Positions 10,018-23,100 of a stretch of DNA of 64,000 nt are shown here, piece by piece. Source of the DNA: Brachypodius melanocephalos (lineage: Eukaryota; Chordata; Aves; Passeriformes; Pycnonotidae); contig VZSR01001477.1 in NCBI GenBank assembly GCA_013398615.1, forward strand, positions 1,992,929-2,056,928, written 5' to 3'. The number at the start of each line of letters is the position of its first letter. Within the stretch, counting starts at the first letter, position 1. The notes under the pieces are model-generated. The model was not told where the DNA came from. It made no database searches and saw only the letters and a program-made list of their open reading frames with translations. The position numbers and the translations under genes were made by a program.

Positions 10018-13000
10018 CCAACTAACTGTTTTTTTCTCTTTATAAAACATTTACAAAGTCAAAGCTGAACCTGTGTTTGGCATGGATTATATTCACAAAA
10101 TAGATAACTGGATAGTTTTATCTCACATTTGTTAATTAAGCCTTGTTCCAGGCCTACTTAAAACTGTAATAACCACCTGTTAAAAAGTGCTTGTATAGAC
10201 TGATAAACAAACCACAAGGGCTAGGTTTCAACCCACCAAATTCCTGGAATCCAACTGATACTGCTAATTTAAAAGTTTTGCCAATTTTGACTCCCTTTAT
10301 AATCAGTGGAGAGAGAACTGAGAGAAAAAGACATCTCTTCAGAGGAAAAAACACAGCTTAGGTGGAACAAAAGGTTAGTAAGACTGAGAGTTACATTGAC
10401 ACCAAGGATGTAAACTAGTATGAACGGGAAGCTTTCCCTAGAGTACCATAAGTGCTCATGGAATTGGGTACCTACAGGTAAAAACTGTAATGAGATGAAG
10501 TGTGTCAGGAGTCCATTGGCTAAACTTGTTGCTGTGAAACAAGTGGGAGAACCAGTATTTAAAGGACTCTGAAGAAGTGAAGAGGCCAGAGATGTCTTCA
10601 ATAGAGAATCCAGTCCCACATCTCCACCATTTTGGATAGTGTCTTAACTTATCAGCTGTCAGATGTGTAAGGATTGTATATCCAACCACAATTTATAAAG
10701 TAGTTCCATTACATATTACTTTCCTTGTTTCACGTACCAAAATAGAATGGAACGGAAGAAGAGAAACATGTGAATGGGTGGGTAGGTGGATTATTTTAGT
10801 GAAGAAAGAACTGCATTTAGGAACCTGTTCTAAAAACTTGCTTATAAAAATTGATAGATTGAAACGGAGAGTTTGAAATCCTGTCCTTACTGATATTCTC
10901 CTGATAAATGAGAGTTTAAGCATTCTCAGGCACTACCAAACATTTTTAGCAGCTTTGGTGATTAATTTAGGTATCAGCTTGTCTTTCTGAAGGTAAAAAT
11001 AGTCCTTAATGTAAAATCAAAGTTACTACTTTAGGATTTTCTAGAGGTTGAGTGACATATATTTACTCAACAAAGGTTTTGGAAATCATGGAACTTTTGG
11101 ATGAGTAGGAGATACTACATAAACTGAAGTCAAACCAGAAATCCAAGTAAAGCATGAAATTGATCCCATTTATTCTCAAGCCTACTAATCTGCATAAATG
11201 AACTCACAGTCTCTAGAAAAGTTAATGTTAAATATCAAGGGATAGAACCACAGTTACTGTTTGGTGGATTCATCCTGAAGTTTTTAGTATATATGCACAT
11301 CACTCTCTTATACAGAACAGACTCTTTGGATGAAATTTCCTATTCCCAAAAGGATGTGAAAATTATTTTCTCCCCAGCTGAATGAACACTGTGCCTCAGC
11401 TGTTAACATCTGCAGGGAACAAGAGACGAAAAACCGTGTATGCTGCACGTTGCATTTCACACCAATGATTTTAGTCATGTCTTTGCATTTAATGTTCTCT
11501 TTCCATACACGCAACTGATATTTAAACATTTCAAATTAAATATGCACAAGATTGTTAATTTTTTTTCTTTTGTGAAAAGTTTAGCAAATGGAATTTTTTG
11601 CTACAAATATTTATCCAGGGAACTGTCATCAGAAGAAAATTTATTCTGTTTTTGTTCCCACTAACACGTCTCGTTTCCCAGACCATAATCATTAGGAAGC
11701 TAGTACAACATACGTGACAATTGTGCCTGACTGGTCCATCTCTAAGATGAAATTTGTCTGTATAATGGTGTGGTAAATGCTCCTGAATTAGACACATGCA
11801 GAAATTGTAGTGCTCAAGCCATTCATGAACAGGAAAAGGCTAATCATTTTAACTGAAATATTCCTACAGCTGAAGACGTAATTTAATTTTCAGGTTGCTA
11901 TTTAATTACTGTTATAAACAATTAAGGAAATTTGTCTGAAGGATTCCATGTGTAAGTCTATTATAGTTGATAAAAAGCATTGCATGTATAGCTGACTTTT
12001 CAAAGGTATCAGGAACCTGAAATTTCACTAGAGTGAGTGGTAGACCCTGGGTTAATTCAGTTTTAGTCAGTGTAAACAGCTTTACAGCTGCTATGTTGAG
12101 GTTAAAAACCTTTTGTTTTCCAGATAAATTTTAGCTTTGTTAAGGGTCCTGTCACGTTTGACTTTTAATTTGACTTCAGAAATTTCCAATGGAAAAAGAG
12201 TGATGAATATATTGATTAATAAAGTACCCTTATTTCTTTGGAGGTGGAAGAAATTTTATGGAAAAATGAGTCTGAGATGGCTCAGCAAAACCATTAATTG
12301 CATCAATTGTATCCTTTGTCCGGATATGTTGTTACTAATGTGTTTGTTTAGCAGATAATAAAGCAAGACTTTTTAATACTGATACCTAGAGATGATCCCT
12401 GCTCCATATTATGTCCAATATTTTGCTGGACTTTCATGCAGTGGATTCGATAACAGGACAAGAATTTTCAGATAGAAGCACAATATACTTAATCCATACA
12501 GTTTACCTTATCCTGTCAATTCAGAATTATTTTTGTGGAAGGCACACCTCGACTTCAATGTAAGCAATTTTTCAGTGCATTCTGAGACTGTATAAAGGAA
12601 AACTTTGATGTACATAAAAAGGGAGGAAAATACTTGCTTCAAGAAGTTACTTCTGAACAGGAAAACATGTCAGGAGGTCTTGTCTCCAGTCAGAGGCTTT
12701 GTCATAATTATTTTTAAGGGAATATCTAGCTATTTCTGATGCCACTAAATCTCAAAATTGTTTTCTATTAACCTCAAAGGATAAGGACAAATCTCAGCAG
12801 AAAAGCAGAATTGCAGCTGAGGTTATTGACATTTTCACACACAGTGCTTGTGAGGGGCTTAGTACAGCTGCACAAATACCTGATGTCCGAAATATCTGAG
12901 AACTGAGTGTGGCAGTGCATTCCGGCTTATTTTTTATGACACCATGGATATATGCAACAAATTACTCATAGAAATGCAGCATTCTAATTTTTTTACCCTT

Positions 13001-13539
13001 TTTGTCTTAAAAATGTTTTCCTTGCTTGCTGTCCATCATGGGTGATCTAGGCTTATACGTTAGGTCGCTGTAACATTTCTGTCAGTAGCCAAAGATGATC
13101 AAATGCAAATTGTTTTGGACTTTCGTCTTTACAAGCTTGCTCTTTATCGATGTCTGCTAGAAATTGCTTTAAACTGTTCTGCTGAGCCATTCTTCCTATC
13201 AAGTAAACACCTGAAAGAGTATACTTAAAATAGTCAATAAAAGCAACTGACTTTTTTGCCTGTCTTTAAATGTAATGCTTAGCTCTTCTTTTGAAAAGAC
13301 ATAGCTTTAATTACTTAACTTTTTAAATTATATTTGCTATTAGGACGCACTTAAGTAATTTCCTCTCAAAATCTGTTATTTATCATGTGAAAAAACAAAG
13401 GAAAGTTAATTTCTGGTCTTCATATACAAGTGATCTCAAGTCAGATTTTCTATCCAATTGTAGGTATCTAACTCTATATTCTATAAATGAATAAATAAAG
13501 TGTGGTGAACATACATTAACAGACATGCCAAATATCTGT
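10018..13539. other. Unique sequence, no recognised gene
   Basis: No gene or transposon is recognised. Two overlapping minus-strand frames lie at 10269-10689, in moderately complex sequence just downstream of the 9.2-10.0 kb island. They could belong to the same unknown element. The remainder is AT-rich with short chance frames. Confidence 0.45.
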
Positions 13540-13785
13540 ATGGCGTGCCAAATATTGAAGTGTTTAGCTCACTGGATTAGGACTTGAAAATCAAAGCATT
13601 TTTAACTTGAATACCCTAGTCACTGACAAAAAGTTAGTGTCCTATCATTTAAAAGGAAACAGCGTTACAATGAGAAGACTTCCTCGTTGAGATAAATTGA
13701 ATTTTTCAGATACATTTTTTATTCATACCTACTTTTAATAAAAACGTTATATTTCATTTTAATAGGAAAAAAAATCTAAAGCATC
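13540..13785 (+). repeat. Left arm of a divergent inverted repeat pair
   Basis: The core at 13611-13735 is the reverse complement of 17001-17127, with roughly four in five bases matching by eye. It includes long exact words such as ACTGACAAAAAGTTAGTGTC and TTGAGATAAATTGAATTTTT (one difference). Similarity continues more weakly on both sides, to about 13540 and 13785. No protein is recognised. The two copies are most simply two insertions of one old dispersed repeat in opposite orientations. Confidence 0.75.
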
Positions 13786-15427
13786 CTAATTCCCTTGTGG
13801 CACCTTAACCACTAGTGAATGACTACTACATGCTTTCTTATATTTTACTATTGGATAGTCAATCATCCAGCAGCTTGAAGTAGGTCTCTAGGATCACTCT
13901 AATATCTTAATATTACAGAAATCCAGAAATTAACTTAAGTTGAACTTTAATGTCCAGAGAAATAACTTGACCAGATCAGAAAATAGAGTGGATATGATAG
14001 CTTAATTCCAGTGATTTGATGTCATACACCCAAGTCTAAATCCTTATCAGCTTCATAAACAGTTGAGATACTTCAGATCTAACCATGGAAGAGGGGGTAG
14101 GGCATCCTATTGGGGAGAAGAAACTAGGATGATTTTTCTTTGTATATTCTCTGTGACCCACCTAGGGAACAGGGGGAGTGACAAGCATGGAGTCGTTAGA
14201 ACCTGATTTGGCTTCTTTCTGGAATTAAATTTCTAAAGAAACTTGAACAGCCCTTACACTGGAATGACAGGAAGGAAAGGTTAGGCCTCTGTCTCCTTGC
14301 TGAGTACCTTCTCCCTGGGTCTTTTCTGGTGCAGTACTAAACACCTGCTCACAGCTTGCCTCTGAGAAAGTGTCTTGTTCCATTAAAGGCACTTTTCCAG
14401 AGCAGAATCTGATGGAAGAACACTTCAGCTGCAACATAAAAGCTACAAATGGCTATTTCAGAAGTTTGGATCTAACTTAAACCTTACTCAGTTCCACGAG
14501 TAGGTAGGAAATAATTTACGTTTGCAAGGTAGCTTTTTCTTCAGATTTGGGTGTTGTATACCAACATACCATTTTCCTATCTGTCAACTCTTTAAAATTT
14601 CGTGTAGAAGCATAACTAGAAAAGAAAGTGGTTCTATTTTCCTTACAATTAACTATAATCAGAAGTTTAAAAAATGTGTGAGTGAACTAGTCTTAGACTG
14701 CAGATTTCTACATGAGTTACTTCAAAACCTTCAAGTCTGGTATACAATGATGTATAGATTACAAATTATTGAATTAGATTTAGAATAAATCAATATTGAA
14801 TTCCTTATCTATTTAAATATATAAAAATCCCTGAATTAACAACTTAAATTATTAAATGTGTAGGAAGTATTTGGTAGAAAATTATTCAGACCTGATAACA
14901 CTGAAACAATGATAAATGAATATTGAAAGTCAAAAGTAACCAGAACAGAGAAGAAGGTTAATTTCAGGCAAGAGACATCACTGCAACTGAAGTCGCTCTA
15001 CAGCTGAGAACCCACATAAAGCATAATTGGAAATTTCATTAATATTATTTAGCTCTTTAACTAAATTTCAGCTAAGATGTAATACTTACATAACTCAAAC
15101 CAACCAAATTTTAGGCATCCTGAAGTTATTATATCAAAAGAAGTAATTTATTTCAAACCAGAAAGTACTTTTAATATATATTTACTTTTTTTTTTTTCAT
15201 TTAAATTATTTGATTTACAGTACTATTACCCCAGAGAACAGTTGCAAAGATGAATGCTGCACTGAAGATTACAATGGCTAGCCACATAACTGAGTTTTGC
15301 CGTTGGACACAACAACTGTAAAATTACAACCCTAGATTCTGAAAGCCTCAAAGCAGTGTCCATGTGAGTACCCACTAATGTGCATGTTAACTACACACAT
15401 TTCAGTTCTTCAACACTGTACAGATGT
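13786..15427. other. Unique sequence, no recognised gene
   Basis: No gene, RNA or transposon is recognised between the left inverted-repeat arm and the CR1 element. A T run lies near 15187-15198. The open frames at 14225-14437 (minus) and 14522-14788 (plus) show no family features. Confidence 0.5.
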
Positions 15428-16475
15428 CATAGAATCACAGAATGGAAGAATCGTTTAGGATGGAAAAGATCTCCAAGACCATTGATTCCAACCTTTGACA
15501 AAACACCACCAATAATGACTGGACTATAGCATAAGGTGTCATGTCCTGGTGTTTCTTGAACACATCCAGTGATGGTGATTCCACCACCTCCCTGGGCACT
15601 CCATTCAAATATTTAACAGTCCTTTCCAAGAAGAATTCTCCTTATGACCAATATGACCCTCTTCTGCTGCAGTTTGCTCTTGTCTTGTTGTTTGTTTCCT
15701 GGGAGAAGAGACCAACACCCACTTTTCAGGTACTTGTAGAGGGTGAAAATGTCAGCCTGAGCCTCTTTTTCTCTGGGATAAAGAAGCCCAGCTCCCTCAG
15801 CTGCTCCTCACCAGCCCCATTGCCCTTCTTTGGACAGTCCAGCCCCTCAATATCTTTTTGTAATGAGGGGCCCAGAACTGGACATAGAACTTGAGTTGTG
15901 GCCTCCCTTGTGCTGAGCACAAGGACACAATGACTTCCCTGGTCCAGCTGACCACAGTATTTCTGACACAGGCCAGGATGCCATTGCCCTTCTTGGCCAC
16001 CTGGGCACGTGTTGGATCGTGTTTATCTGGCTGTTAACCAACCCCTCCAGGTCCATTTCTGCTAAGACACTTCCCAGACACTCTTCCCTCAGCTATTAGT
16101 GCGGCAGGGGGTTGTTGTGACCAATGCGTAGGACTCAATTTTTGGCCTTGCTGAACCTCATACAATGTTGATCCAGCCTGTCCCGGTCCCTCTGCAGAAC
16201 TTTCCTACCCTCAACACTTCCAGCCAACTAAATGTCATCTGCAAACTTCCCGAGGGTGCAATTGGTCCCTTCTTCATGCCATCAACCCCTCTTCATCCAT
16301 AAAGACATTAAACAGGACTGGGCCTGTTACTGAGCCATGGGGAGCACCACCAGTGACTGGCCACCAACTGTATGTGTGCCACTATTCACCATCAGTCTCC
16401 AGGTCCTGTCCATCCAGATAGTTTGAACACAATGAAGAGTGCACCTGTCCAAGCCATGGACTGCTGGCTTTTCTA
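15428..16475 (-). mobile_element. CR1 LINE with reverse transcriptase remnant, 5'-truncated
   Basis: On the minus strand the element enters in the RT region near 16475 and passes the palm. It then runs through the conserved C-terminal blocks and 3' UTR and ends at 15428. The end is CCATTCTGTGATTCTATG, the standard CR1 terminus (plus-strand CATAGAATCACAGAATGG). At about 1.05 kb it is one of the two longest CR1 copies here. It belongs to a different CR1 subfamily from the copy at 28.6-29.8 kb, judging by wording of the 3' UTR. It lies between the two arms of the 13.6/17.0 kb inverted repeat. Confidence 0.93.
15435..16475 (-). pseudogene. CR1 ORF2 reverse transcriptase remnant (several frameshifts)
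   Basis: This is the decayed CR1 ORF2 product, which would act in target-primed reverse transcription. Conserved blocks appear in order on the minus strand but in changing frames. Near 16330 there is a TGPVLFNVF block. A GKFADDI block, the palm motif with both catalytic aspartates, lies near 16230-16250. KKGNGILACVRN follows near 15975 and FWAPHYKK near 15865. GVPREVVESPSLDVFKKH lies near 15600-15550. Stops and frame changes separate these blocks, so no functional protein can be made. The N-terminal endonuclease is missing through truncation. Confidence 0.88.
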
Positions 16476-16934
16476 GGAAAATGGAATATAAGTTGTTTCA
16501 GAACATGACTTATAAAGCAATTTTGACCAGGACTCTGCTGCAATTTTGTACGAACTTATAATTTATAATTTTTCCCTTTTGTGGTCTTTGTGAGTGTGAT
16601 AAAATTCTCTAAGTAAATGCAATGTGGTAGCTGTTGAAATGTTGCATTTTAGCATGTCAATTAATATTCATTTAACAAGATAACCTAATCTTGAATCTTA
16701 ACGGATACCATTAAGGAATATCATTACTTGAAAGCTACAGAGAAAAAAAACAAACTTTAAGCTTTAAAATTATGTGTAAAAATAGAGAATGCTAATGGTT
16801 TAAGGTCTAATTCTCAGTGCTTAAGAATAGAAGATATTAAAGTAATTTGTGGACTTTAATCATATTTGTTTGCTCACTGATGTTATAACAAAGATTGCAC
16901 TGATAACAGGCTAACACTGAACAGATTTTTTATA
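16476..16934. other. Unique AT-rich sequence
   Basis: No gene or repeat is recognised between the 5' end of the CR1 fragment and the right arm of the inverted repeat. Confidence 0.5.
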
Positions 16935-17200
16935 AGAAAATTATTTTTCCCCTAGAAAGTTTAAATATAATATTTAATACTTTATATTTATTGCCCTTCT
17001 AAAGTACATATGAATAAAACAATTAATGTGAAAAATTCAATTTATCTCAATGAGGAAGACTCACCACTGTAAAGCTGTCTTCTTTTTGCACGATAGGACA
17101 CTAACTTTTTGTCAGTCACTAGGATATGTCTGCTGAACATGTATCAGAGATTTCTCAGAGGACCTTCATAGTCGTGTAAAGATTTGGCTACGTCTCCATC
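16935..17200 (-). repeat. Right arm of a divergent inverted repeat pair
   Basis: The core at 17001-17127 matches the reverse complement of 13611-13735. The best-conserved part includes GATAGGACACTAACTTTTTG. Weaker similarity extends left to about 16935, including a TATATTTAAAC-like stretch, and right to about 17200, where ATTTGGCTACG resembles ATTTGGCACG in the partner. Divergence suggests an old event. Confidence 0.75.
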
Positions 17201-19599
17201 CTAATAGAAGAGCATGTGCTAGCTTTCAGGATGACCACCAAAAATCAGAATGAGAAAGTATGAAACATTTTTCAGGTACTTAACTTTCTTAACATCATAT
17301 TAACATTCTTAGTTTTTCTCTTGCTCTCTTTTTAAAAAAAAAAAAAAATCTTAGGAGTAAATAACTGCTGCTGCTAAAAATTCTTGCAAAAATACAAGTC
17401 CAAATAAATTTAGCAAATCTTTAGAAAAATAAAAATAGAGTCTTAAAATAGAAAATATATGGCAGTTTATTCTTTTAATGTCTTTCCCAGTATCACCTAC
17501 AGTAATGTAAAGGCAAAGTGTGGGCAGTTTAGCAAGCTTTCCTCTTACCCTCATTTTATTTTTTGATTCTTCTATAAAATCTCTTATCATGAAGTAGACA
17601 AACACTACTACTTGTTAGGCTCAAAATTTCCTTTAAATCTGGAGATTGGCACATTCATGTTACTTAAATAATTGTGCAGTTTTGACAAGCAGTTTAAAAT
17701 GCACGTCAATCAAACAACGAGACTTTTTTTTTCTCAGCTACTTCCACTGTGGACATATGGCATGGGAAAAAAATGGGGTACTTGTCATAAGGCTGCACCT
17801 ACTGGTGTTATCTCCTAAGTAACAGAGCCATAGAACATAGCTTTCAAAATACTGTGAACTTTCCTTGTTTCCTTCTTTGGACTTGATGATCAGCCAGCTG
17901 TCACGCTGTATATTTTACTTAGATTAATTTATACCTAAAATTTGGGTAATAATGTACTAAAGAGAAGGCCTTGATTTCATTAAAAAGAAAGAAGCTTTGC
18001 CTGTAAATTCAGCAGACTAACTGAAAACTTTATGTTTAATGTTTTGTGAATATCAACTGTGCATCAGAACACAACCGTGGTGTACCTCTACTGAGAGCAC
18101 AGTAATAAAAGACTTTCCTAAAAAGCTTATAATCTAAGGCTGTCCATTATACAAGTGACTTTCCAAAAAGAAGTCAATTTTAACCAACACGAAACCTCTC
18201 ATACATATACCTGGGTTTGCAATGATCTCTATAGAACTGAACAAGAACAACAAAATACAAGAGACTACGCAGCACTAGTATGTATTGGGGACTAAACTCG
18301 TTTTGTCAGAAATAAATTTTAATTGATTTAATAGTTCATTCCTATTTCTAGGACAACTCAGACTTGCTGTGACTGAAAGAAACACAGGATTTTCAGAAGG
18401 GCAGGTGTTAGCACTTACCCTTTGGAAGCAGTCAATACATGTTTTTCATTGAGAGAAGAAAGAAAAAGACCAAGAGGAGTCTTAAGGGATGTTTTTCTTT
18501 GGCTTCAGAACTGTTGTCAGGACTGAGGATATAAAGAGGTAGTCAGAGTTCTGTGGCTATTGTGAGATACATACATACATCTTTGGCCTATTCTTGCAAG
18601 GCCCTTAACTTGTAAGTGCAACTTGGTCTAGTTATAATTTCGTTTTCATTTATATTGGAAGGTCGGGAGGACAACGCACTACCTAGCTCAGGGATACATG
18701 AAAAGAAAGCTGTTTTTCTCCATATTTTTCATTTTGGTGCCAAATTCAGCTAAACCAGAACAGATATTTTACCTAATTAGATATATTTAAAGAAATGGTT
18801 TTCTTTATTAAAGGCTTTAGAGCTAAGCACATAATTAGAGTATGCTGTAACTAAGCTCCTGTGAATTATAGATCATTATTTAAAACAACAGTTTGCCTAT
18901 AGCTAAGAGAACTAAGAGTATTAATTTCTATATATTTACCTGCTTACTTTTGTGTTTTTGTTCTACAGTCAAGTCAGGGTTTATTTTCATGTGTAGAGAT
19001 TTATGTAGAGAGTGAGAAAATGAAGAACTTTATTATTTAATTTAATTGGATTGTAATCAGCGTTGTCTGTCTGAAGGGCCAGATTCTCAGTTGAACAAAT
19101 TGAACACATAATGAATGGATGTCCTTTGACACCAGATAATATTTTGGGTGCTAGGAAATTCTTAGGTTAGCTCAATTCTATCTTATGTATCATGGGTTAT
19201 GAGCAACTGCAACATTATTTTCTGATATTAAATTACTGATTACAGCAGAGGCACAAAAGAAAGGACTCTGTCATGTGATCTTGAAGTAAAAGTCCTAGGT
19301 AACATTAAAAAAAGAGAGAAAATATAAGTAACATTTAATGTAAAACACCCATTTCAAACTTAATATGGAAAGATTCCTGGAAACATGGGTCTGATACAAG
19401 GTCTTCTGAGGTAGTCTAACATCAGACTATGAAGTCAAATTTACCCTGCACTTCCTCTCTGGTTCAGTATATCCTTCATTCTTATCTGCCTAGAGACTTG
19501 CTCAAAAGGGACATGCAGATTTCTTACACTTCAATAGACCATTGTCTGAGTAGGACACGAAGATTGAAGGTGGAGTGCATTTGGGGGCTTTTAGGGAAA
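17201..19599. other. Unique AT-rich sequence with poly(A) run
   Basis: No gene is recognised. A run of 15 A lies at 17334-17348. The minus-strand frame 17605-17351 (84 codons) has no recognisable domain. Nothing else stands out. Confidence 0.5.
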
Positions 19600-20100
19600 G
19601 GATGGGACTGAATCTGGGAGTCCAACGCGCTCAGTGGGTGCACTAAGTAGTGTGTCATGCTGCGTGAGAAACTAGGGAAAAGCTTCTCTTTGTCTGTGGT
19701 CTAAAACTGACCTACTTTAGAATTGTGTGTGAACAGCGTGGTCCTGCCGTGCTCCATGGCCTCTGGAAATGTTTAATGGATTGAGCTTTTGGGGTGATTC
19801 AGACTTCACTCCTCCAAGTTTCTCAATCTAACCTGAGCTCAGACATGATCTAAGTGCTGAGCTGCTTAAGCTTGCCAAGCATAGGACAGTTCTGGGCACG
19901 TGCAGTGACTTAATAAGTACTGAAGAGATTTAACATCAAATGTTATAGGGCTTATAGAGATTAGGTGTCTCCAGCTCAGAAGGTGAGTCAGGACCTTGCA
20001 ATTACAGTTTTCCCTCTGCAGCCTAAGCTTTATTCTAGTACCTCAGTCTTGTACTTTAATCTGCCTTGAATGCCCTCTGTATCTGAAATAAAACAAACAA
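19600..20100 (+). other. GC-raised stretch ending in AATAAA, unidentified
   Basis: GC is higher than in the surroundings, and the sequence contains CpG-bearing words such as CCAACGCGCTCAG near 19622. It ends at AATAAAACAAACAAAATC near 20086. The arrangement looks like the 3' end of a transcript or an old LTR or retrocopy. No open frame over 60 codons lies inside it and no family is recognised. Confidence 0.25.
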
Positions 20101-23100
20101 AATCTATCACTATGTATTAGAGGGTTCTTTATTTTCTGGTAGTTAACTGCAGAATCATATTTCTTTAGAGAATAAACCTTAGAAACACATGAAATGCTCA
20201 TCCATGATCAAAACCCCATAAATCACATTTCTGTACTTAAGACCCTTTTGATCTAGGAAACAAATATGTATCCATTGCATTTAAGTAGGGAAAAGTCTGA
20301 GATAAGATCAGTGTTACAGTACCTTTGAAAACCTGTGTTCCTGTTGCTAGAACAAAGCTTACACAGACGGTGTATTTTTCTCAGCACATAATCTAGTTCC
20401 TAAATTGTCCTGGATCAACAACATGTTGATTAAATTGATTGCATCACATGGGCAATTCATGAATAACATTCTTTAAACTACATACATTTGTATCCAGTAA
20501 CACTTGTGATTTTTACAGTTAATGTTATAATATTTAAAACTTGCTAACTCTTCTTTGAATCTTTTTGTCACAGTGATAGTTATCTTAGGATCATTCATAT
20601 AAGCTTTATTCCCATCCACCCACTGGGAAGGGAATATAAAGAGCTGTGAAATCAAAAGGATCGGAAGATAGATAAAAGAACATTTTCTTTAAAAAATATA
20701 TTTATTTTTGTCTCTTTTTATTTTTTTTTAAAGATCTTTATCACAGTCCTCAAGCCACAGGCTATTGAAATTTCAAGTGCAAAAATTCACCTGGTGCTGA
20801 ATAATCACATACAACTTTTGTTTGATCTCTTCGGTGTAAAGCTTTTAAGTCAGGCAGCTGAGATCATTGCCTATTGTGCTGACCAATACAGTATCCTTGT
20901 ACTTCCCTGCAAGTCTGCATTCATCTGTTGCCTCTGCTCTTGCCTTATATTCAATTCAAAACTTTTTTCAGGCAGTGACTGCGTCATGTGCTTTTAATAT
21001 ATACACATATCTATCTATCTATCTATATATCTGTCTGAACTGAATTCTTAAGTAACACTTAATGTCAATCAGTAGTTATGTAAAATCGTGTATATTTATT
21101 TAATGGACTTTTTGCAAAAATACATATGTATACATATCTCATGTTTCTATTATGGTATTTCAAAATGATGGCTCTGTATTTGAAGGTAATTCCAATTATT
21201 TAATATTTTAAATACAATAAGCTATTTTAACATTCAGCTTTGTGAGAGTTTGAAGAAAAGGGGTTTATTTTGCCTAAGAAACTCTCAAAATTGAGACATT
21301 CAAAATCAGAAATACTTTCAGTACTATGGGATTCTGAAAAGTGAGTACAATTCAGAAAAACAAAGAATCCAATATTTAGTAATTTCTCTTTCTTATATAA
21401 GGTATCATAGGACTATTTTTCTTCAACATATGCCTCATGCCCTTCATTCTGACTCTTTCAGAGGTCATGTAGTCACTTATCCAGTACAATCTATGTGTTA
21501 GAGAAATGCTTCTCCTTGTTTCTGGAGAAAGAAAATATATAGTTAGATCCTAAAAAAACACTGCAAATATATCCAAATGTTAATTGTGGCAGATCAGATT
21601 AGAACATGCCAAGTGTTACTGTGTTTGTAAAATGAGCCTAATCTTCTAGATAAAGCAAATTATTAATTTATATCCTACAAAAGGCTGAGAAGAATCTCTT
21701 TTGCTCAAATAATCTGCTATTCAGGGATTTCTCATCAGGTTATGAACACTCCACCAAATACATCTGGAATTTAGTATCCCAAAGGTTAATTATACCTGCA
21801 AAAAAACCCCAACACCAAAGTATTTACATAATGTCTGCAGAAATTCTAACTCATTCATTCTATGTACATGCCTCTATATCTGCATTAAATGGAATTACAG
21901 CCAACAAAATCTCTTCTGAGCAACTTGCTTTCGTTAGAATAATTAGCAATATAAATATTCCAGCATTCACTTTATTGTTACACTAAAGACTCTACTGGGA
22001 TACATAAAGACACTAAAGGTAAAGTGGATAAGTCAATTTACTGTAATTTTCTCTTTCACATGTTGTATATTAGCTCTTTAAAAGGCTGTGGGTTTACAAT
22101 CTGCGTGAAGACTTATACCTGCGATCTGAATGTGAGATGTAAACTCAAACTGAGAATAAGGGGAAGCTGACTTGTGTTGATGCAAAACATTGCAACATTA
22201 AAGAAATTTGTTGCAAAAGTTCTCATGTTGGCCTCCTACGTCATACTTTCTCTCTTATTCTTGAAATGTTCTCTAGGAGAATATCACTCAGGTGTGAAGG
22301 TGTGGGTGACCTTTCTGTTCTCGTGGGTGTTTGTACGATTATACATTTATTATGACTCTCAAAACCAAACCATTCATTGACCAGAAACTAACAGCTCCAA
22401 TCGGGAAATATCTTTTACCTCCGTGCAGAGATGGCTCCAGAAATTGTCAACTTGCACTACATATTATTATTACATGCCTGTGATTCAAATGAAAAGTAGC
22501 AAAAACTTAAATGGAATATCATGATATTTCATCACAGACTTGTACTAAGGAAACAATGGTACTTTTTCTTCCACAAAAACAAAATCTTCTACACTATAAA
22601 TATGGTTAAATCAGTTGCAGAATGGCGTCTTAGTAGAGTCATTAAGTGTATTAGTCCTTTTATTTGCAGCTACACAGTTTATTAAAAAAGAAGGAGGCTT
22701 GGCTGGGTTTTCTGTATCCTGGCGCTTACACAAAGTGAAGACTTCTATTGGCAGTTTGAAGAACTGACCTAAGCTGTACCTTGGATAGGAAAAGAGTAAG
22801 ACAAAATGAAGGGAAAATGATGCAAAAAAGCCACTTAGTGATTTTAAGGTTTTTTTATATTTTGTCCTAACAGCTTGATTCATCCAATCATCTATTACTC
22901 GTTCTTACTTTTTATTCTTTTTATTTTAATACCATTTAACTACATATTGGTTTAGCTACTGCTTTTAATTTCTGTCTTCTAGTTCTTAAGATATGGCATT
23001 AATTATTTATTTGTAATTGTAAGACAAAGCCGTTTTGAGTCAGGTGCTTTATAATTCCACATGGTAAGAGGAGACCATTGATTTTTATACTATCTCTATG

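Noticed and set aside
15541..16056. Open frames on the plus strand and overlapping minus frames
   Set aside because: The plus frame is antisense to CR1; the minus frames are pieces of the frameshifted CR1 ORF2 already described.
17334..17348. Poly(A) run as a retroposon tail
   Set aside because: No body with a clear edge or target duplication beside it; similar homopolymer runs occur throughout the window.
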